NCBI RefSeq assembly: GCF_000719285.1
Contig: NZ_JOFS01000002.1
Location: 1-64,000 of the forward strand
DNA length: 64,000 nucleotides
Direction of reading: 5' to 3'
From: Streptomyces bicolor
Lineage (GTDB): Bacteria > Actinomycetota > Actinomycetes > Streptomycetales > Streptomycetaceae
Position numbers and translations under genes: made by a program. The notes under the pieces are model-generated. The model ran no database searches, was not told the DNA's origin, and saw nothing but the letters and a program-made list of their open reading frames with translations. Positions within the stretch are counted from its first letter, which is position 1, and each line of letters starts with the position of its first letter. Positions 52,561 to 60,888 of this stretch are shown piece after piece.

Positions 52561-53844
52561 ATGAAGCAACCCTCGGGGCGCCGCCGCAAGTCCCGGGCAC
52601 CGCGCCGCACCGATGCCCTCCGCCCGGGGTTCCTGACCGTGGCGGCGCTTCTCGTCGTCGCCTCGCTGACGGCGGGCTACCTGGTGCTGAACCGTACGGA
52701 CAACACCGCGCCGACCGCGTCCTCGGGGGGACGCAAGAAGGCGGCGGAGGCGGACGCCAAGCAGCCGCAATGGGACGGCAGAACCAAGGTCCTCGGGGAC
52801 GGCTCCACCTCCTACACCGGCCCGCAGAAGGGCCAGTTGAAACCGGAGCCGCTGAAGCCGGGCCAGAAGCCGCCCCAGTTCGTCGTCTTCTCCTGGGACG
52901 GCGCCCTGCAGGGCGACGACCAGCTCTTCTCGCACTACCGGGAAGTGGCCGAGAAGTACGACGCCCACATGACGTTCTTCCTCACCGGGATCTACCTCCT
53001 CCCCAAGGACAAGAAGACGCTGTACGACCCGCCCCAGCACGACAAGGGCGCCGCGGCGATCAGCTACCCCACCGACGAGCACATCCGCACCACGCTGGAG
53101 CAGCTCGGCAAGGCCTGGGAGGACGGGAACGAGATCGGCACCCACTTCAACGGGCACTTCTGCGGCGAGAAGGGCGGCGGCGACTGGAGCGTCGCGGAGT
53201 GGAAGAGCGAGATCGACCAGTTCAACTCGTTCGTGGCGAAGTGGAAGACCAACACCGGCTACACCGACCTGCCCCCGCTGCCCTTCGACGTCACCAAGGA
53301 GGTCGTCGGCGGTCGCGCCCCCTGCCTCGAGGGCCAGAAGAACCTGCTGAAGGCCGCCGCGGACCACGGCTACCGCTACGACGCCAGCTCCGCGGGCGAC
53401 TTCCAGATATGGCCCGTCAAGAAGAACGGCATCTGGGACTTCCCGCTGCAGATGCTCCCGTACGAGGGCGGCAAGTACCAGGGCCTGTCCATGGACTTCA
53501 ACTTCCTCTACAACCAGTCCGACGGCGAGACCGAGGGCGACCCGGCGCTGTACCCCCAGTGGGAGGAGGAGACCTTCAACACCTACATGGCCGGGTTCAA
53601 CCGTGTGTACTACGGAAGCCGGGCGCCCCTGTTCATCGGCAACCACTTCGAGAACTGGAACGGCGGCATCTACATGCGGGCCGTGGACCGGGCCATCGAG
53701 AGCGTGTGCACCAAGAAGGACGTCAAGTGCGTGTCCTTCAAGGAGCTGGCCGACTGGATGGACGTGCAGAAACCGGCGACCCTCGAGCGGCTGCGCACCC
53801 TCGACCCGGCCCAGTCCCCGGACTGGTCGACCGTCGTGCAGTGA
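52561..53844 (+). CDS. exported NodB-like polysaccharide deacetylase family protein
   Basis: The protein has 427 residues. A basic N-terminus leads to one membrane helix (FLTVAALLVVASLTAGYLVL), then a linker and a polysaccharide-deacetylase fold. The first motif reads FVVFSWDGALQ (Asp113) instead of TFDDG, so one of its two aspartates is missing. The second motif, GTHFNGHFCG (His195, His199), is intact. It follows the PBP gene by 48 bp, and both likely act on wall glycan outside the membrane. An upstream in-frame TTG at 52543 is less likely. Confidence 0.8.
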   Translation: MKQPSGRRRKSRAPRRTDALRPGFLTVAALLVVASLTAGYLVLNRTDNTAPTASSGGRKKAAEADAKQPQWDGRTKVLGDGSTSYTGPQKGQLKPEPLKPGQKPPQFVVFSWDGALQGDDQLFSHYREVAEKYDAHMTFFLTGIYLLPKDKKTLYDPPQHDKGAAAISYPTDEHIRTTLEQLGKAWEDGNEIGTHFNGHFCGEKGGGDWSVAEWKSEIDQFNSFVAKWKTNTGYTDLPPLPFDVTKEVVGGRAPCLEGQKNLLKAAADHGYRYDASSAGDFQIWPVKKNGIWDFPLQMLPYEGGKYQGLSMDFNFLYNQSDGETEGDPALYPQWEEETFNTYMAGFNRVYYGSRAPLFIGNHFENWNGGIYMRAVDRAIESVCTKKDVKCVSFKELADWMDVQKPATLERLRTLDPAQSPDWSTVVQ

Positions 53845-53960
53845 CGTTCCCATAACGTCCTTGGCTCACAGGCGCATCCATCTTCACAGCAGCCACACAT
53901 GCCATGCAAAGATGCGCTTCCCCGGCCATCCGTCCGCCGGGGGCAAGAGGGGAATCACCA

Positions 53961-55139
53961 GTGAAGTCAAGGAAACTGAGCCGCACTCGGCGCCGCGCCA
54001 CCATACTCGGGGCGGCCGCCGCCTCGGTCGTCGCCGGAGCGGCGATGCTGCCCAACTGGAACGCGGGCGCGTCCGTGGTCGACGACCCCACGGTGGACGC
54101 CAGGACCAAGGCGACCTTCCAGCGCCTGGCGGACGCGGTCTTCACCGACCGTACGGAGGCCCTGGTCGACGGCGGCCAGGGGGACCGGGACAAGCCGCTG
54201 ACCGACGGCTTCTCCGGGGACGTCAGCCTGTCCTCCGGCCTGGCCCGCAGCGAGGACGCCGCACGGTCCGCGCTGAACCGGCGCGGGGACATGCTCGCGG
54301 AGCTGGGCGAGACGTACAGCACGGGCAGCACCACCGTCACGCTGGACGCCACGCAGGTGAAGGGCCGCAAGGCCAAGGTCGCGGTCACCGAGACCACGAC
54401 CCTCACCTATGAGCAGGCCCGCGCCGGCGCACCGCGGACCACGGGCTTCCAGGCGCACCACGAGCTGACGTTCAGCGCCGACCGGTACGGAAACTGGCGG
54501 CTGACCGCAATCCGCGCGACCGACGAGGGCGAACTCGCGGTCAACCAGACGGCCAGGCCCGCCGCCGAACCCATGACCGCGAGGGCCGGCAGCACGACGC
54601 CCTCGGCACCCAAGGCGTCGACGTCGTACCCCGGCCCGGCCAACCCGAAGAACTTCTCCGCGAGCGGCCTGGACTACTCGGCGATGGCCGTCTACGCGAA
54701 GCAGTACTGGTCCACCTACAACCCGGCCTACCCCGACTTCAACGGCCAGGGCGCGGGCGGCGACTGCACCAACTTCGTCAGCCAGGCCCTGAAGGCGGGC
54801 GGCTGGAAGCACGTCCCCGGCTATGTGTACGACTACACCAGGTGGTTCGGGAACGCCGACATCCAGTCGCACTCGTTCGTCGGCGTCAACGAGTGGTCCT
54901 GGTTCGCCCAGAACTCGAAGCGGACGACCAGCCTCGCCAACGTCTACCAGATGGACGTCGGCGATGTGCTCCAGATCGACTTCGACAGGGACGGCTCGAA
55001 GGACCACACCATGATCGTCACATCCCGCAGCCGGGGCGTGCCGTATCTGACGTACCACTCCACCAACACCTACAGCAGGTCGGTGGCGAGCATCGTGGCG
55101 TCGTACCCGACCGCGTCGTATTACGCGTACCGGACCTGA
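53961..55139 (+). CDS. secreted protein with C-terminal amidase_6 domain
   Basis: The protein has 392 residues. A twin-arginine-like or Sec signal (KSRKLSRTRRRATILGAAAASVVAGAAML) starts it. A middle helical/beta region of ~180 residues follows, then PGPANPKNFSASGLDYSAMAVYAKQYWSTYNPAYPDFNGQGAGGDCTNFVSQALKAGGW, in which GGDCTNFVSQ carries the catalytic Cys of amidase_6, and DHTMIVTS its His. Such domains are often found on wall-acting or unknown-substrate hydrolases. GTG 53961 has GAGGGG 9 bp upstream. Confidence 0.85.
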   Translation: MKSRKLSRTRRRATILGAAAASVVAGAAMLPNWNAGASVVDDPTVDARTKATFQRLADAVFTDRTEALVDGGQGDRDKPLTDGFSGDVSLSSGLARSEDAARSALNRRGDMLAELGETYSTGSTTVTLDATQVKGRKAKVAVTETTTLTYEQARAGAPRTTGFQAHHELTFSADRYGNWRLTAIRATDEGELAVNQTARPAAEPMTARAGSTTPSAPKASTSYPGPANPKNFSASGLDYSAMAVYAKQYWSTYNPAYPDFNGQGAGGDCTNFVSQALKAGGWKHVPGYVYDYTRWFGNADIQSHSFVGVNEWSWFAQNSKRTTSLANVYQMDVGDVLQIDFDRDGSKDHTMIVTSRSRGVPYLTYHSTNTYSRSVASIVASYPTASYYAYRT

Positions 55140-55201
55140 TCCGGTCGGGTTCGGAATCCCTCCCTGGCCGCCGGTGTCGTAACTGGCGGCCAGGGACTGT
55201 G

Positions 55202-55740
55202 TCACCCGATGGCGATGCGTGTCTTCCAGTAATTCGCCGGGGCGATGATCTCGGTGCCGGACCCCGGCACGACCGCGCTCGGGCCGCCCGCGTAGAAGCG
55301 CACCGATCCGTCGGACCGCACACCCCAGATGTCGGGGGTGGTACCCGCGTCGCCGTCCGTGTCGGGGGTGCCCATCAACAGCGGGAAGCTGCTGACCGCC
55401 CAGCCCGCGGCGCCGTACTCGCTGTCCTCGCCCCCGGCCGAACTTCCGGCATTGCCCAGGGAGGCGAGGCTGACTCCGCCTCCGGAGGCGGCTATGCCCT
55501 TGCGGAGCTGGAGCTTGCCCGACGTGTCGGACCGGTAGAGAAGGTCGGTGACACCGTCGCCGCTGATGTCCAGCGCCGTAACGATGTCCCGGCTGGTCCA
55601 GCCCGAGGCCCACAGCTTGGTCGCCTGGTCGATGGTCCCTCCGTGGTAGCCGGTGAAGACCCACAACTCGTCGCCGATGGTGGCGAAGAAGTCGGTCCGG
55701 CCGTCTCCGCCGGCCAGGGCCTGGCCGCCGTCGCCGACAA
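55202..55740 (-). pseudogene. C-terminal fragment of an FG-GAP/VCBS repeat protein
   Basis: About 175 residues of beta-propeller sequence: DGRTDFFATIGDELWVFTG, ALDISGDGVTDLLYRSD (calcium-binding D-x-D-G type) and DTDGDAGTTPDIWGV, ending KTRIAIG at TGA 55202. The N-terminal part that should carry the signal and earlier repeats is missing; sequence upstream of about 55740 is unrelated. Convergent with the amidase gene by 62 bp. Such proteins are usually exported adhesin- or glycosidase-associated. Confidence 0.7.
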
Positions 55741-56373
55741 CCCCCGCCGTCGGGCGAGCAGCCGACGCTCGTGCCGAGTGTCGGCGGGCTACCGGTCCCG
55801 GGCGTGAGCGGGGCTCAACATGGCACTGCCGGGAGCCAATTGGGGGCGTGAGCACCTGCGCGTCGCACAGCAAGTTGTCGCCGACGACCGTCCTACGGCC
55901 GGATCGCAGGCACAGGGCTGACCAGGGGGCCAACCCTTCACGTCCGTCACCGGGCTCACCGAGGACGGTGGCCAGCGTCGCCCCCGGCGGGGAGCGAAGC
56001 TCCCAGCGCCCCACCATCGGCCGATCCCGCCCACGGACGTGCGTCGAGCCTTGAGCGACCACCGACTCAGGATCCGTCGACGGCTGGTGACCGAGCTGAC
56101 CAGAACCTGCCTTCCGGCGCAGCAAGCCGTCCCGGCGGACGCGCTGATATAGCAGGACGAAGTGCCTGCCGGCGTTCCCCGCCCCGGCGGACGGCCCCCT
56201 GCCCGTACCCGACCCCATCCCAGGCAGGCCACCGGCCCAAGATCCCGCCAGCACCTGCGAGGACTGGCGCACGCACGTTCGGAGATCGACTCCGTGGGGT
56301 GAAGCCCGGTGTCAGCGCGGGGCAGCCCCGTATGCTGGCCTCGGCAGCCGCATCCCGTCCCGTGGAAGTCCTG
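55741..56373. other. non-coding remnant region with a repeat
   Basis: About 630 bp with no credible gene on either strand; open frames lack coding periodicity. One 42-bp stretch at 55971-56012 is repeated at 57163-57204 (34 of 42 identical), so this segment and 56984-57381 probably descend from the same element on both sides of the toxin-antitoxin remnant. Confidence 0.5.
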
Positions 56374-56570
56374 ATGAGCCCACCCGACGCGGAGTACTCC
56401 GGCTACCCACCGCTTCGGCCCCGCGTTTCGGTCGAGGAGCTGCTGGCCGCGAAGAACACCCAGCCGATCCGGTCCCTGGACGATCTCGCGCCGACACCTT
56501 CGAGTCGGACGAGGAACTGGAGGAGTTCCTGGCATTCACGTACGCCGAGCGCCACCGCGACGTCGCCTGA
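56374..56570 (+). pseudogene. antitoxin gene with a one-base deletion
   Basis: The frame from ATG 56374 reads MSPPDAEYSGYPPLRPRVSVEELLAAKNTQPIRSLDDLA in outline and then shifts at about 56493 (GCGCC where GCGGCC is expected). In the other frame it continues DTFESDEELEEFLAFTYAERHRDVA to TGA 56568-56570. The total would be about 65 residues. It lies 9 bp before the PIN toxin, the standard antitoxin-first order. An acidic C-terminus fits toxin binding. The family is not certain. Confidence 0.75.
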
Positions 56571-56579
56571 GCCGCCGCC

Positions 56580-56983
56580 ATGCAACCCGTCATCCTCGAC
56601 ACCGACGTCGCCTCGCTGTCCCACAAGCGCAAGCTCACCGGCCCGCTCGCAACCCGGCTGATCGGCCGCAAGCCGCTGATCACCTTCGTGACCTTCGGTG
56701 AACTGACCAAGTGGACCGAGATCCGCCACTGGGGCACCCGCAGCCGACAGGAACTCGCCGACTGGCTCTCCGGCATCCCGATCCTGCCTGGCGACGAAGC
56801 CGTCGCCGCGAGCTGGGGCCGCCTGTCAGCCGCAGGCATCCAGCGCGGACGCCCACGCCCGATCAACGCATGTGGATCGCGGCCTGTGCCCTCACCTACG
56901 ACCTGCCGCTGGCCACTCTCAACCTCAAGGACTACGAGGACTTCCGAGCCCACCACGGTCTGCGCATCCTCGGCGCGGAGTAG
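56580..56983 (+). pseudogene. PIN-domain (VapC-like) toxin gene with a one-base deletion
   Basis: The N-terminal part, from ATG 56580, has VILDTDVASLSHKRK (first catalytic Asp) and TFVTFGELTKW (Glu). After GRPRPIN at about 56867 the frame shifts and continues MWIAACALTYDLPLATLNLKDYEDFRAHHGLRILGAE to TAG 56981-56983. In relatives the join reads IND-x-WIAA, so exactly one base is lost in the codon for the conserved active-site Asp. The intact product would be about 134 residues, a ribonuclease. Confidence 0.85.
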
Positions 56984-57381
56984 CCGCTCGCCGCAGGCGC
57001 AGCCGGACCCGGCTCACAAACGAGGCAGCGGCCCGTGACCAGGCTGACCAGAAACTGGCTGCTGGCTCGTTGGGCTGGATATCCCAACGAGCTATCCAGG
57101 GGAACAGGGTCGGCCAGGGGGCTGGCTCTCCGCGCGAATCACCAGCTCGCCGCCGAGTAGTAGCTGGCGTCGCCTCCAGCGGGGAGCGAAAATCCCGGCC
57201 CCCCTCCGAGCGGCGACCCCGTCCCGCCCCGCCCCCCGCACTGCCAGACTGGCAGACGCACGAACCTTGCCGCACGCCAGCCGCCTCGGAGGCCTACCGC
57301 CGAGCCGCCGCGAGGCCCCAGCCCTGCCTGATTGGTCAAGACCATTGACGGCAGTAGTGACGGCAACAACCAGCCGAGCGG

Positions 57382-57777
57382 GTGCAGGCCGCGCTCGGAG
57401 CCGCCGAGGGCGCCCTTGCGCGGCTGGCCGATGCGCGGGCGACGGTGGCCGATGTCCTGGCTGATGCCCCCGGCGAAGGCGCCGGGTCCGCTCGCGGTGC
57501 GGTGGCGGCTCGATGGTGCCGCACTGGGCCGGGGGTGGGTGTGGAGGTGCTCGCGCCCGAGTACCAGCGGATCCTCGCGGTCCTCGCGTTGCCGGAGGCG
57601 TCCGACGGGCTGCGGGTGAAGCCGATCGTGGTGCGGCTGGGCTGGGAGACGACGCCGGCCCGGGTCGAGGGTGTGCGCTCGCGGGTGCGGCGGCTGGCCG
57701 CGCGGGGCTGGGCCCCGGAGGTGCGGCAGAACGTGTTCGCGGCGGTAAGGGAGACGGTGCCGGTCACTGAGATGTGA
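57382..57777 (+). CDS. fragmentary hypothetical protein
   Basis: A 131-residue frame from GTG 57382 (VQAALGAAEGALARLADARATVADVLADAP, first part shown in outline) to TGA 57777. The second half (LAPEYQRILAVLALPEASDGLRVKPIVVRLGWETTPARVEGVRSRVRRLAARGW) resembles helix-turn-helix-like Streptomyces hypothetical proteins. An in-frame TGA lies only 24 bp before the start and no ribosome site is present, so it is likely 5'-truncated. The gap 56984-57381 before it contains the second copy of a 42-bp repeat but no gene. Confidence 0.45.
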   Translation: MQAALGAAEGALARLADARATVADVLADAPGEGAGSARGAVAARWCRTGPGVGVEVLAPEYQRILAVLALPEASDGLRVKPIVVRLGWETTPARVEGVRSRVRRLAARGWAPEVRQNVFAAVRETVPVTEM

Positions 57778-57827
57778 GGCCCCGTCTCAGCCGTGCCTGT
57801 GGGGCAGCGCCAACCCCGTGATAGATA

Positions 57828-57908
57828 GCCATCGCCCGGATTTGAACCGGGGTTTCCTCGTCGGGGCGAACCCGAGCGCGGTGTCCTGGGCCGCTGGACG
57901 ACGAAGGC
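57828..57908 (-). other. tRNA-like remnant
   Basis: Read leftward, acceptor GCCTTCG pairs with CGATGGC in 6 of 7 positions. The D-stem GTCC/GGAC and T-stem/loop CCCGG-TTCAAAT-CCGGG are perfect. The anticodon region is 30 nt where 22 is usual and its stem does not form; a Glu- or Pro-like tRNA with a disrupted anticodon arm is likely. A functional tRNA is unlikely. Its place inside a mobile-element graveyard suits an old integration site. Confidence 0.45.
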
Positions 57909-57976
57909 CAGGCGGAGCGTACCTCCCGAGCACTTGTTCCGCCTTCTGTTTCTCCCGCGGCGGCCCCGGCGCAAGG

Positions 57977-58195
57977 TCAGTGAGGGTTCAAGGGCGTGCT
58001 CTGAAGGCGCCCGGGTGGCGTCCGGGCGAGACGGCCGCTCATGAGCATGGTCATGGACCACAACACCATGGCCTCGTGCATGGTGGGGAGCGTCTCGTAG
58101 TCGCGCACCAGACGGCGCGAGCGCACCAGCCAGCTCAGCGTTCTCTCCAGCACCCAGCGCCTCGGCAGCACCACGAACATCTTGCGCAGCCGCGC
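57977..58195 (-). pseudogene. C-terminal fragment of an IS5-type transposase
   Basis: About 70 residues: [51 protein letters not shown]. The VLPRRWVxERTxSWL and RRLxRDYExLP blocks are the classic C-terminal catalytic (Y-2-R/E) region of IS5-family DDE transposases in Streptomyces. The N-terminal two-thirds is absent, and no inverted repeats were recognised. Confidence 0.85.
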
Positions 58196-58258
58196 CTGCC
58201 GCGTCCAACTCCCGTGTGCCGCCCTTGGGGGTTCCTCCTTCAAGACGTGTCGTGCACC

Positions 58259-58807
58259 CTACGGGCCGCCACTGACAACGCAGGGATGGTCGACTTCGGG
58301 GATTCTCGGGGTATCCGGACAGGCCAGTTCGGGCTTCGAGCGGTTCGGGGAGCACGTCACCAGTGCCAAGGACAGGTACGAGGGACGCTCGAGGTAGAAG
58401 CCCAGTGACACATCCGCGCCTGACTCCAGCCGCTTGGCAACGGAGTTGAGCAGCACGGCCAGACGGCTGGGACCACGGTCCCTCTCCGAGGCGAACCGGG
58501 GCGCGTACTCCGCCAACCGTTCGCCGAGCCAGGTCGCCGCGTCCTTCGGTTCATCCCACGTGCCACGAACCAGTGAGCGCGGCTTGATGAGCCAGTACGC
58601 GGTTTCCAGCGGCGGCAGATCACCGGTCGGAAACTCAGCTGCTACTTCCCGGTAGCGCTGGATCAGTTCTGGCTTGCTTCCAGCCGGCGGCGGTTCGGGA
58701 CTCCTGATCGAAGCACTCTCTCGTCCCGGTCCACAGCTAGCCGTGATGGTGCACCAGTCGTTCCCATTCGGGATGTTGGGAGTTGAAGGGGAGGCCGGTC
58801 GGCCCAC
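58259..58807 (-). CDS. hypothetical protein, possibly truncated
   Basis: The credible coding part (about 58300-58680) reads KPELIQRYREVAAEFPTGDLPPLETAYWLIKPRSLVRGTWDEPKDAATWLGERLAEYAPRFASERDRGPSRLAVLLNSVAKRLESGADVSLGFYL in outline, with good coding composition. No family is recognised. The last ~25 codons after SPNRSKPEL look like junction sequence shared with the transposase fragment, and the start is uncertain. Confidence 0.45.
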   Translation of the reverse strand: MGRPASPSTPNIPNGNDWCTITASCGPGRESASIRSPEPPPAGSKPELIQRYREVAAEFPTGDLPPLETAYWLIKPRSLVRGTWDEPKDAATWLGERLAEYAPRFASERDRGPSRLAVLLNSVAKRLESGADVSLGFYLERPSYLSLALVTCSPNRSKPELACPDTPRIPEVDHPCVVSGGP

Positions 58808-58849
58808 CCGGTGGAGAAAGGGGAGGGGGAGGTTGACCGGAGGGGGAGG

Positions 58850-58974
58850 TCAGACGGACACGCCGAACCGCGCCGGGTCGATGACAGCCGGGTCCAGCTC
58901 CGCCGTGGTGAACCGCAGCGGTGTTGCGTCCGACCGCTTGCTGTCACCTTCACTCGAGCGAGTGTGCCTCGTGC
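58850..58974 (-). pseudogene. short coding remnant downstream of the DUF397 gene
   Basis: A frame ending TGA at 58850-58852 reads SKRSDATPLRFTTAELDPAVIDPARFGVSV, with strong coding composition but no start codon before it meets the DUF397 gene in another frame. It is probably the C-terminal remnant of a second small gene of this cluster. The function is unknown. Confidence 0.35.
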
Positions 58975-59157
58975 TCAGAGCCTCGCGTGCACCGCGTGCG
59001 CGAGGAAGTCCGCCCAGGTGGTGGGTGGGAATGTGAGGTGGGGTCCGGTGGGCGTTTTGGAGTCGCGGATGTGGATGGTGGTGGGGGTGGTGGCTATCTC
59101 GACGCAGTTCGAGGCGTCGGGGCTGTAAGTGGACTTCTTCCAGTGGAGTTCGGACAC
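58975..59157 (-). CDS. DUF397 protein
   Basis: The protein has 60 residues: SELHWKKSTYSPDASNCVEIA, IHIRDSKTP and TWADFLAHAV are the three conserved blocks of DUF397. Such proteins are paired with an XRE-type regulator in many streptomycete clusters related to the bldB/whiJ class and may act as toxin-like or partner proteins. GTG 59155-59157 starts 7 bp after the XRE stop. Confidence 0.9.
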   Translation of the reverse strand: MSELHWKKSTYSPDASNCVEIATTPTTIHIRDSKTPTGPHLTFPPTTWADFLAHAVHARL

Positions 59158-59164
59158 GGTTACC

Positions 59165-60016
59165 TCAGACGGTCTGGGCGATGCGGTGGATCAGGTCACG
59201 GGACTCTGCGGGTTTGAGGGCGTTCGCCTCCATGCGGTCGAGTACGAGGCGGTACTTCTCCAACTGGGCCTCCGCGTCCAGGAACTCGCAGCCGTGGTGG
59301 GTGTCCAGTTGAACAGTGTCGAGCTGTGGAACCGGCCCCGCCAGATAGTCGACGGACTGTCCGGTGCCGGGAAAGGAGCCCTTGCCGAACGGGATGACCC
59401 TTACGGTGATGTGGTCCAGCTCGCTCATGTCCAGGAGGTGCTGGAGCTGAGCGCGCACGGTGGCGGGGCCGCCGTACCCCATGTGCAGCGCGCACTCGTG
59501 GATCACTGCCGTGTACGGGGGCGGGTCTTCGCGGTGGAGGATCCCCTGTCGCTTGATCCGGTGGCTGACGCGATGTTCGATCTCGTACTGCCGCAGTTCA
59601 GGCACCGCCTCTTTGAAGAGGGCACGGGCGTGGTCGGTCGTCTGGAGCAGAGCAGGGATGTGAATGACCAGGGCGACGCGCAGGGCCGTGGCGTGGTGTT
59701 CCAGCTCGGCGAGGTCGATGAGGCCGACCGGCAGGTGATCGCGGTAGCTGTCCCACCAGCCGCGCGTCTGGCGTTGCGCCATAGCGGCAAGGGCATCCAC
59801 GAGGCGGGGATCTCCGCAGTCGTAGGCACGTGCGAGTGAGCGGACGCGGTCGGCACTGAGGGGGCTGCGCCCTGTCTCGATCATGCTGACCCGCCCTTGG
59901 TTGACGCCGAGCTTTGCGGCTGCGCCGGTGGCCGTCAGCCCCCCTCGCTCGCGAAGCTTGCGCAGCTCAGCACCCAGACGCCGTTGTCGCAGGGTGAGTG
60001 TGCTGACGGGTGGCAC
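59165..60016 (-). CDS. XRE-family regulator with DUF5753 domain
   Basis: The protein has 283 residues. The N-terminal helix-turn-helix (LGAELRKLRERGGLTATGAAAKLGVNQGRVSMIETGR, about 14-50) is followed by a DUF5753 C-terminal domain (HIPALLQTTDHARAL, QYEIEHRVSHRIKRQGIL, GYGGPATVRAQLQHLLDMSELDHITVRVIPF). The GTG start has an excellent AAAGGAGG ribosome site. The partner is the DUF397 protein just downstream. It is divergent from an anti-sigma-type ATPase. This set is one of many paralogous developmental-type modules in Streptomyces. Confidence 0.92.
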   Translation of the reverse strand: MPPVSTLTLRQRRLGAELRKLRERGGLTATGAAAKLGVNQGRVSMIETGRSPLSADRVRSLARAYDCGDPRLVDALAAMAQRQTRGWWDSYRDHLPVGLIDLAELEHHATALRVALVIHIPALLQTTDHARALFKEAVPELRQYEIEHRVSHRIKRQGILHREDPPPYTAVIHECALHMGYGGPATVRAQLQHLLDMSELDHITVRVIPFGKGSFPGTGQSVDYLAGPVPQLDTVQLDTHHGCEFLDAEAQLEKYRLVLDRMEANALKPAESRDLIHRIAQTV

Positions 60017-60109
60017 GGGGCCTCCTTTCCGGCCGCGGCGCGGCGTTCGGGTACCTCACACGAGGTAATCGCTGATGCATTTCCCAGGATTCGCTGAGAA
60101 GTATCTCAG

Positions 60110-60119
60110 TAGCGCGCTA
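60110..60119. promoter_or_regulatory. palindrome in the XRE/HATPase divergent region
   Basis: TAGCGCGCTA is a perfect 10-bp palindrome, and the sequence around it (CGCTAGCGTAGCGC) repeats the same half-sites. The 232-bp space 60017-60248 contains both promoters; this is the only clear symmetric element, plausibly the XRE regulator's site. Confidence 0.4.
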
Positions 60120-60248
60120 GCGTAGCGCTGCATCGCCCAACTCCCCGCGCCCATAAGCCGGAAGCGCACCACCCCAGGCAATGCCACCGCCGAGCACGGC
60201 AGTTGAGCGAACCCCACCCCCCTCCCTGTGAGACTCCTGGAGGTTTCC

Positions 60249-60716
60249 ATGCGCACCGTATCCCCGGCCGACACCTGGGTGTACGCCCTCCGTCTGCCCC
60301 ACGACCCCCGCGCGGCACGGGTCGCACGTATGACCGTGCGGTCGGTGCTGAGCGGCCACGGGAGACTTGAAGTCCTGGACGTCGTCGAGCTGCTGGTCTC
60401 CGAGATGGTCTCGAATGCCTACCGGCACACCAACGGCCCCGCGTCCCTACGCCTGACCGCCCTGAGCGACGGGCGACTGCGGGTGGGCGTCTGGGACACG
60501 AGCCCCTACATCCCCGCCCCTTTCGATCAGCCGCCCGGCATTCGCCGCCCGCCCGCACCTGCGGACGCCCTCGGTGGGCGTGGGCTTCTCCTCATCCAGG
60601 AGTACGCCGACTGCTGGGGCGGCGTAGCCCTCGGTGAAGGACTTCTCGACCGGGGTGCTGGGAAGCTGCTCTGGTTCGAGGTGGGTGGGAAGCGGGTGCG
60701 GGACGTGGCCGCATGA
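60249..60716 (+). CDS. anti-sigma-type HATPase (RsbW-like)
   Basis: The protein has 155 residues. The N-box VVELLVSEMVSNAYRHT and G-boxes VWDTSP and LGGRGLLLIQEYADCWG form the GHKL ATP-binding fold of small anti-sigma or regulatory kinases. ATG 60249 is chosen because GGAGG lies 5 bp upstream; a GTG at 60228 has none. The pairing with XRE and DUF397 genes is common in Streptomyces. The target protein is not apparent. Confidence 0.88.
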   Translation: MRTVSPADTWVYALRLPHDPRAARVARMTVRSVLSGHGRLEVLDVVELLVSEMVSNAYRHTNGPASLRLTALSDGRLRVGVWDTSPYIPAPFDQPPGIRRPPAPADALGGRGLLLIQEYADCWGGVALGEGLLDRGAGKLLWFEVGGKRVRDVAA

Positions 60717-60888
60717 TCCGCAAACCGGCACAGCATCCCCCGTGGCAAGGTTCCACCAAGATCCTGTGAAGCACGCCCACCCAGGTACCGACTGTCAGAC
60801 CCCCATGGAACACTGACCGAGTTGCGCAAGTGAACGGGGTGGCCCAACGGGCGGAGCGGCCCAAGTGGTCGGTGGGGAGCGGACGGCG

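Noticed and set aside
50368..53853. An 1161-codon open frame on the minus strand opposite the PBP and deacetylase genes
   Set aside because: Same artefact; it spans two well-supported plus-strand genes and the gap between them and shows no family motif.
57828..57908. Functional tRNA gene
   Set aside because: The anticodon stem cannot form and the arm is too long.
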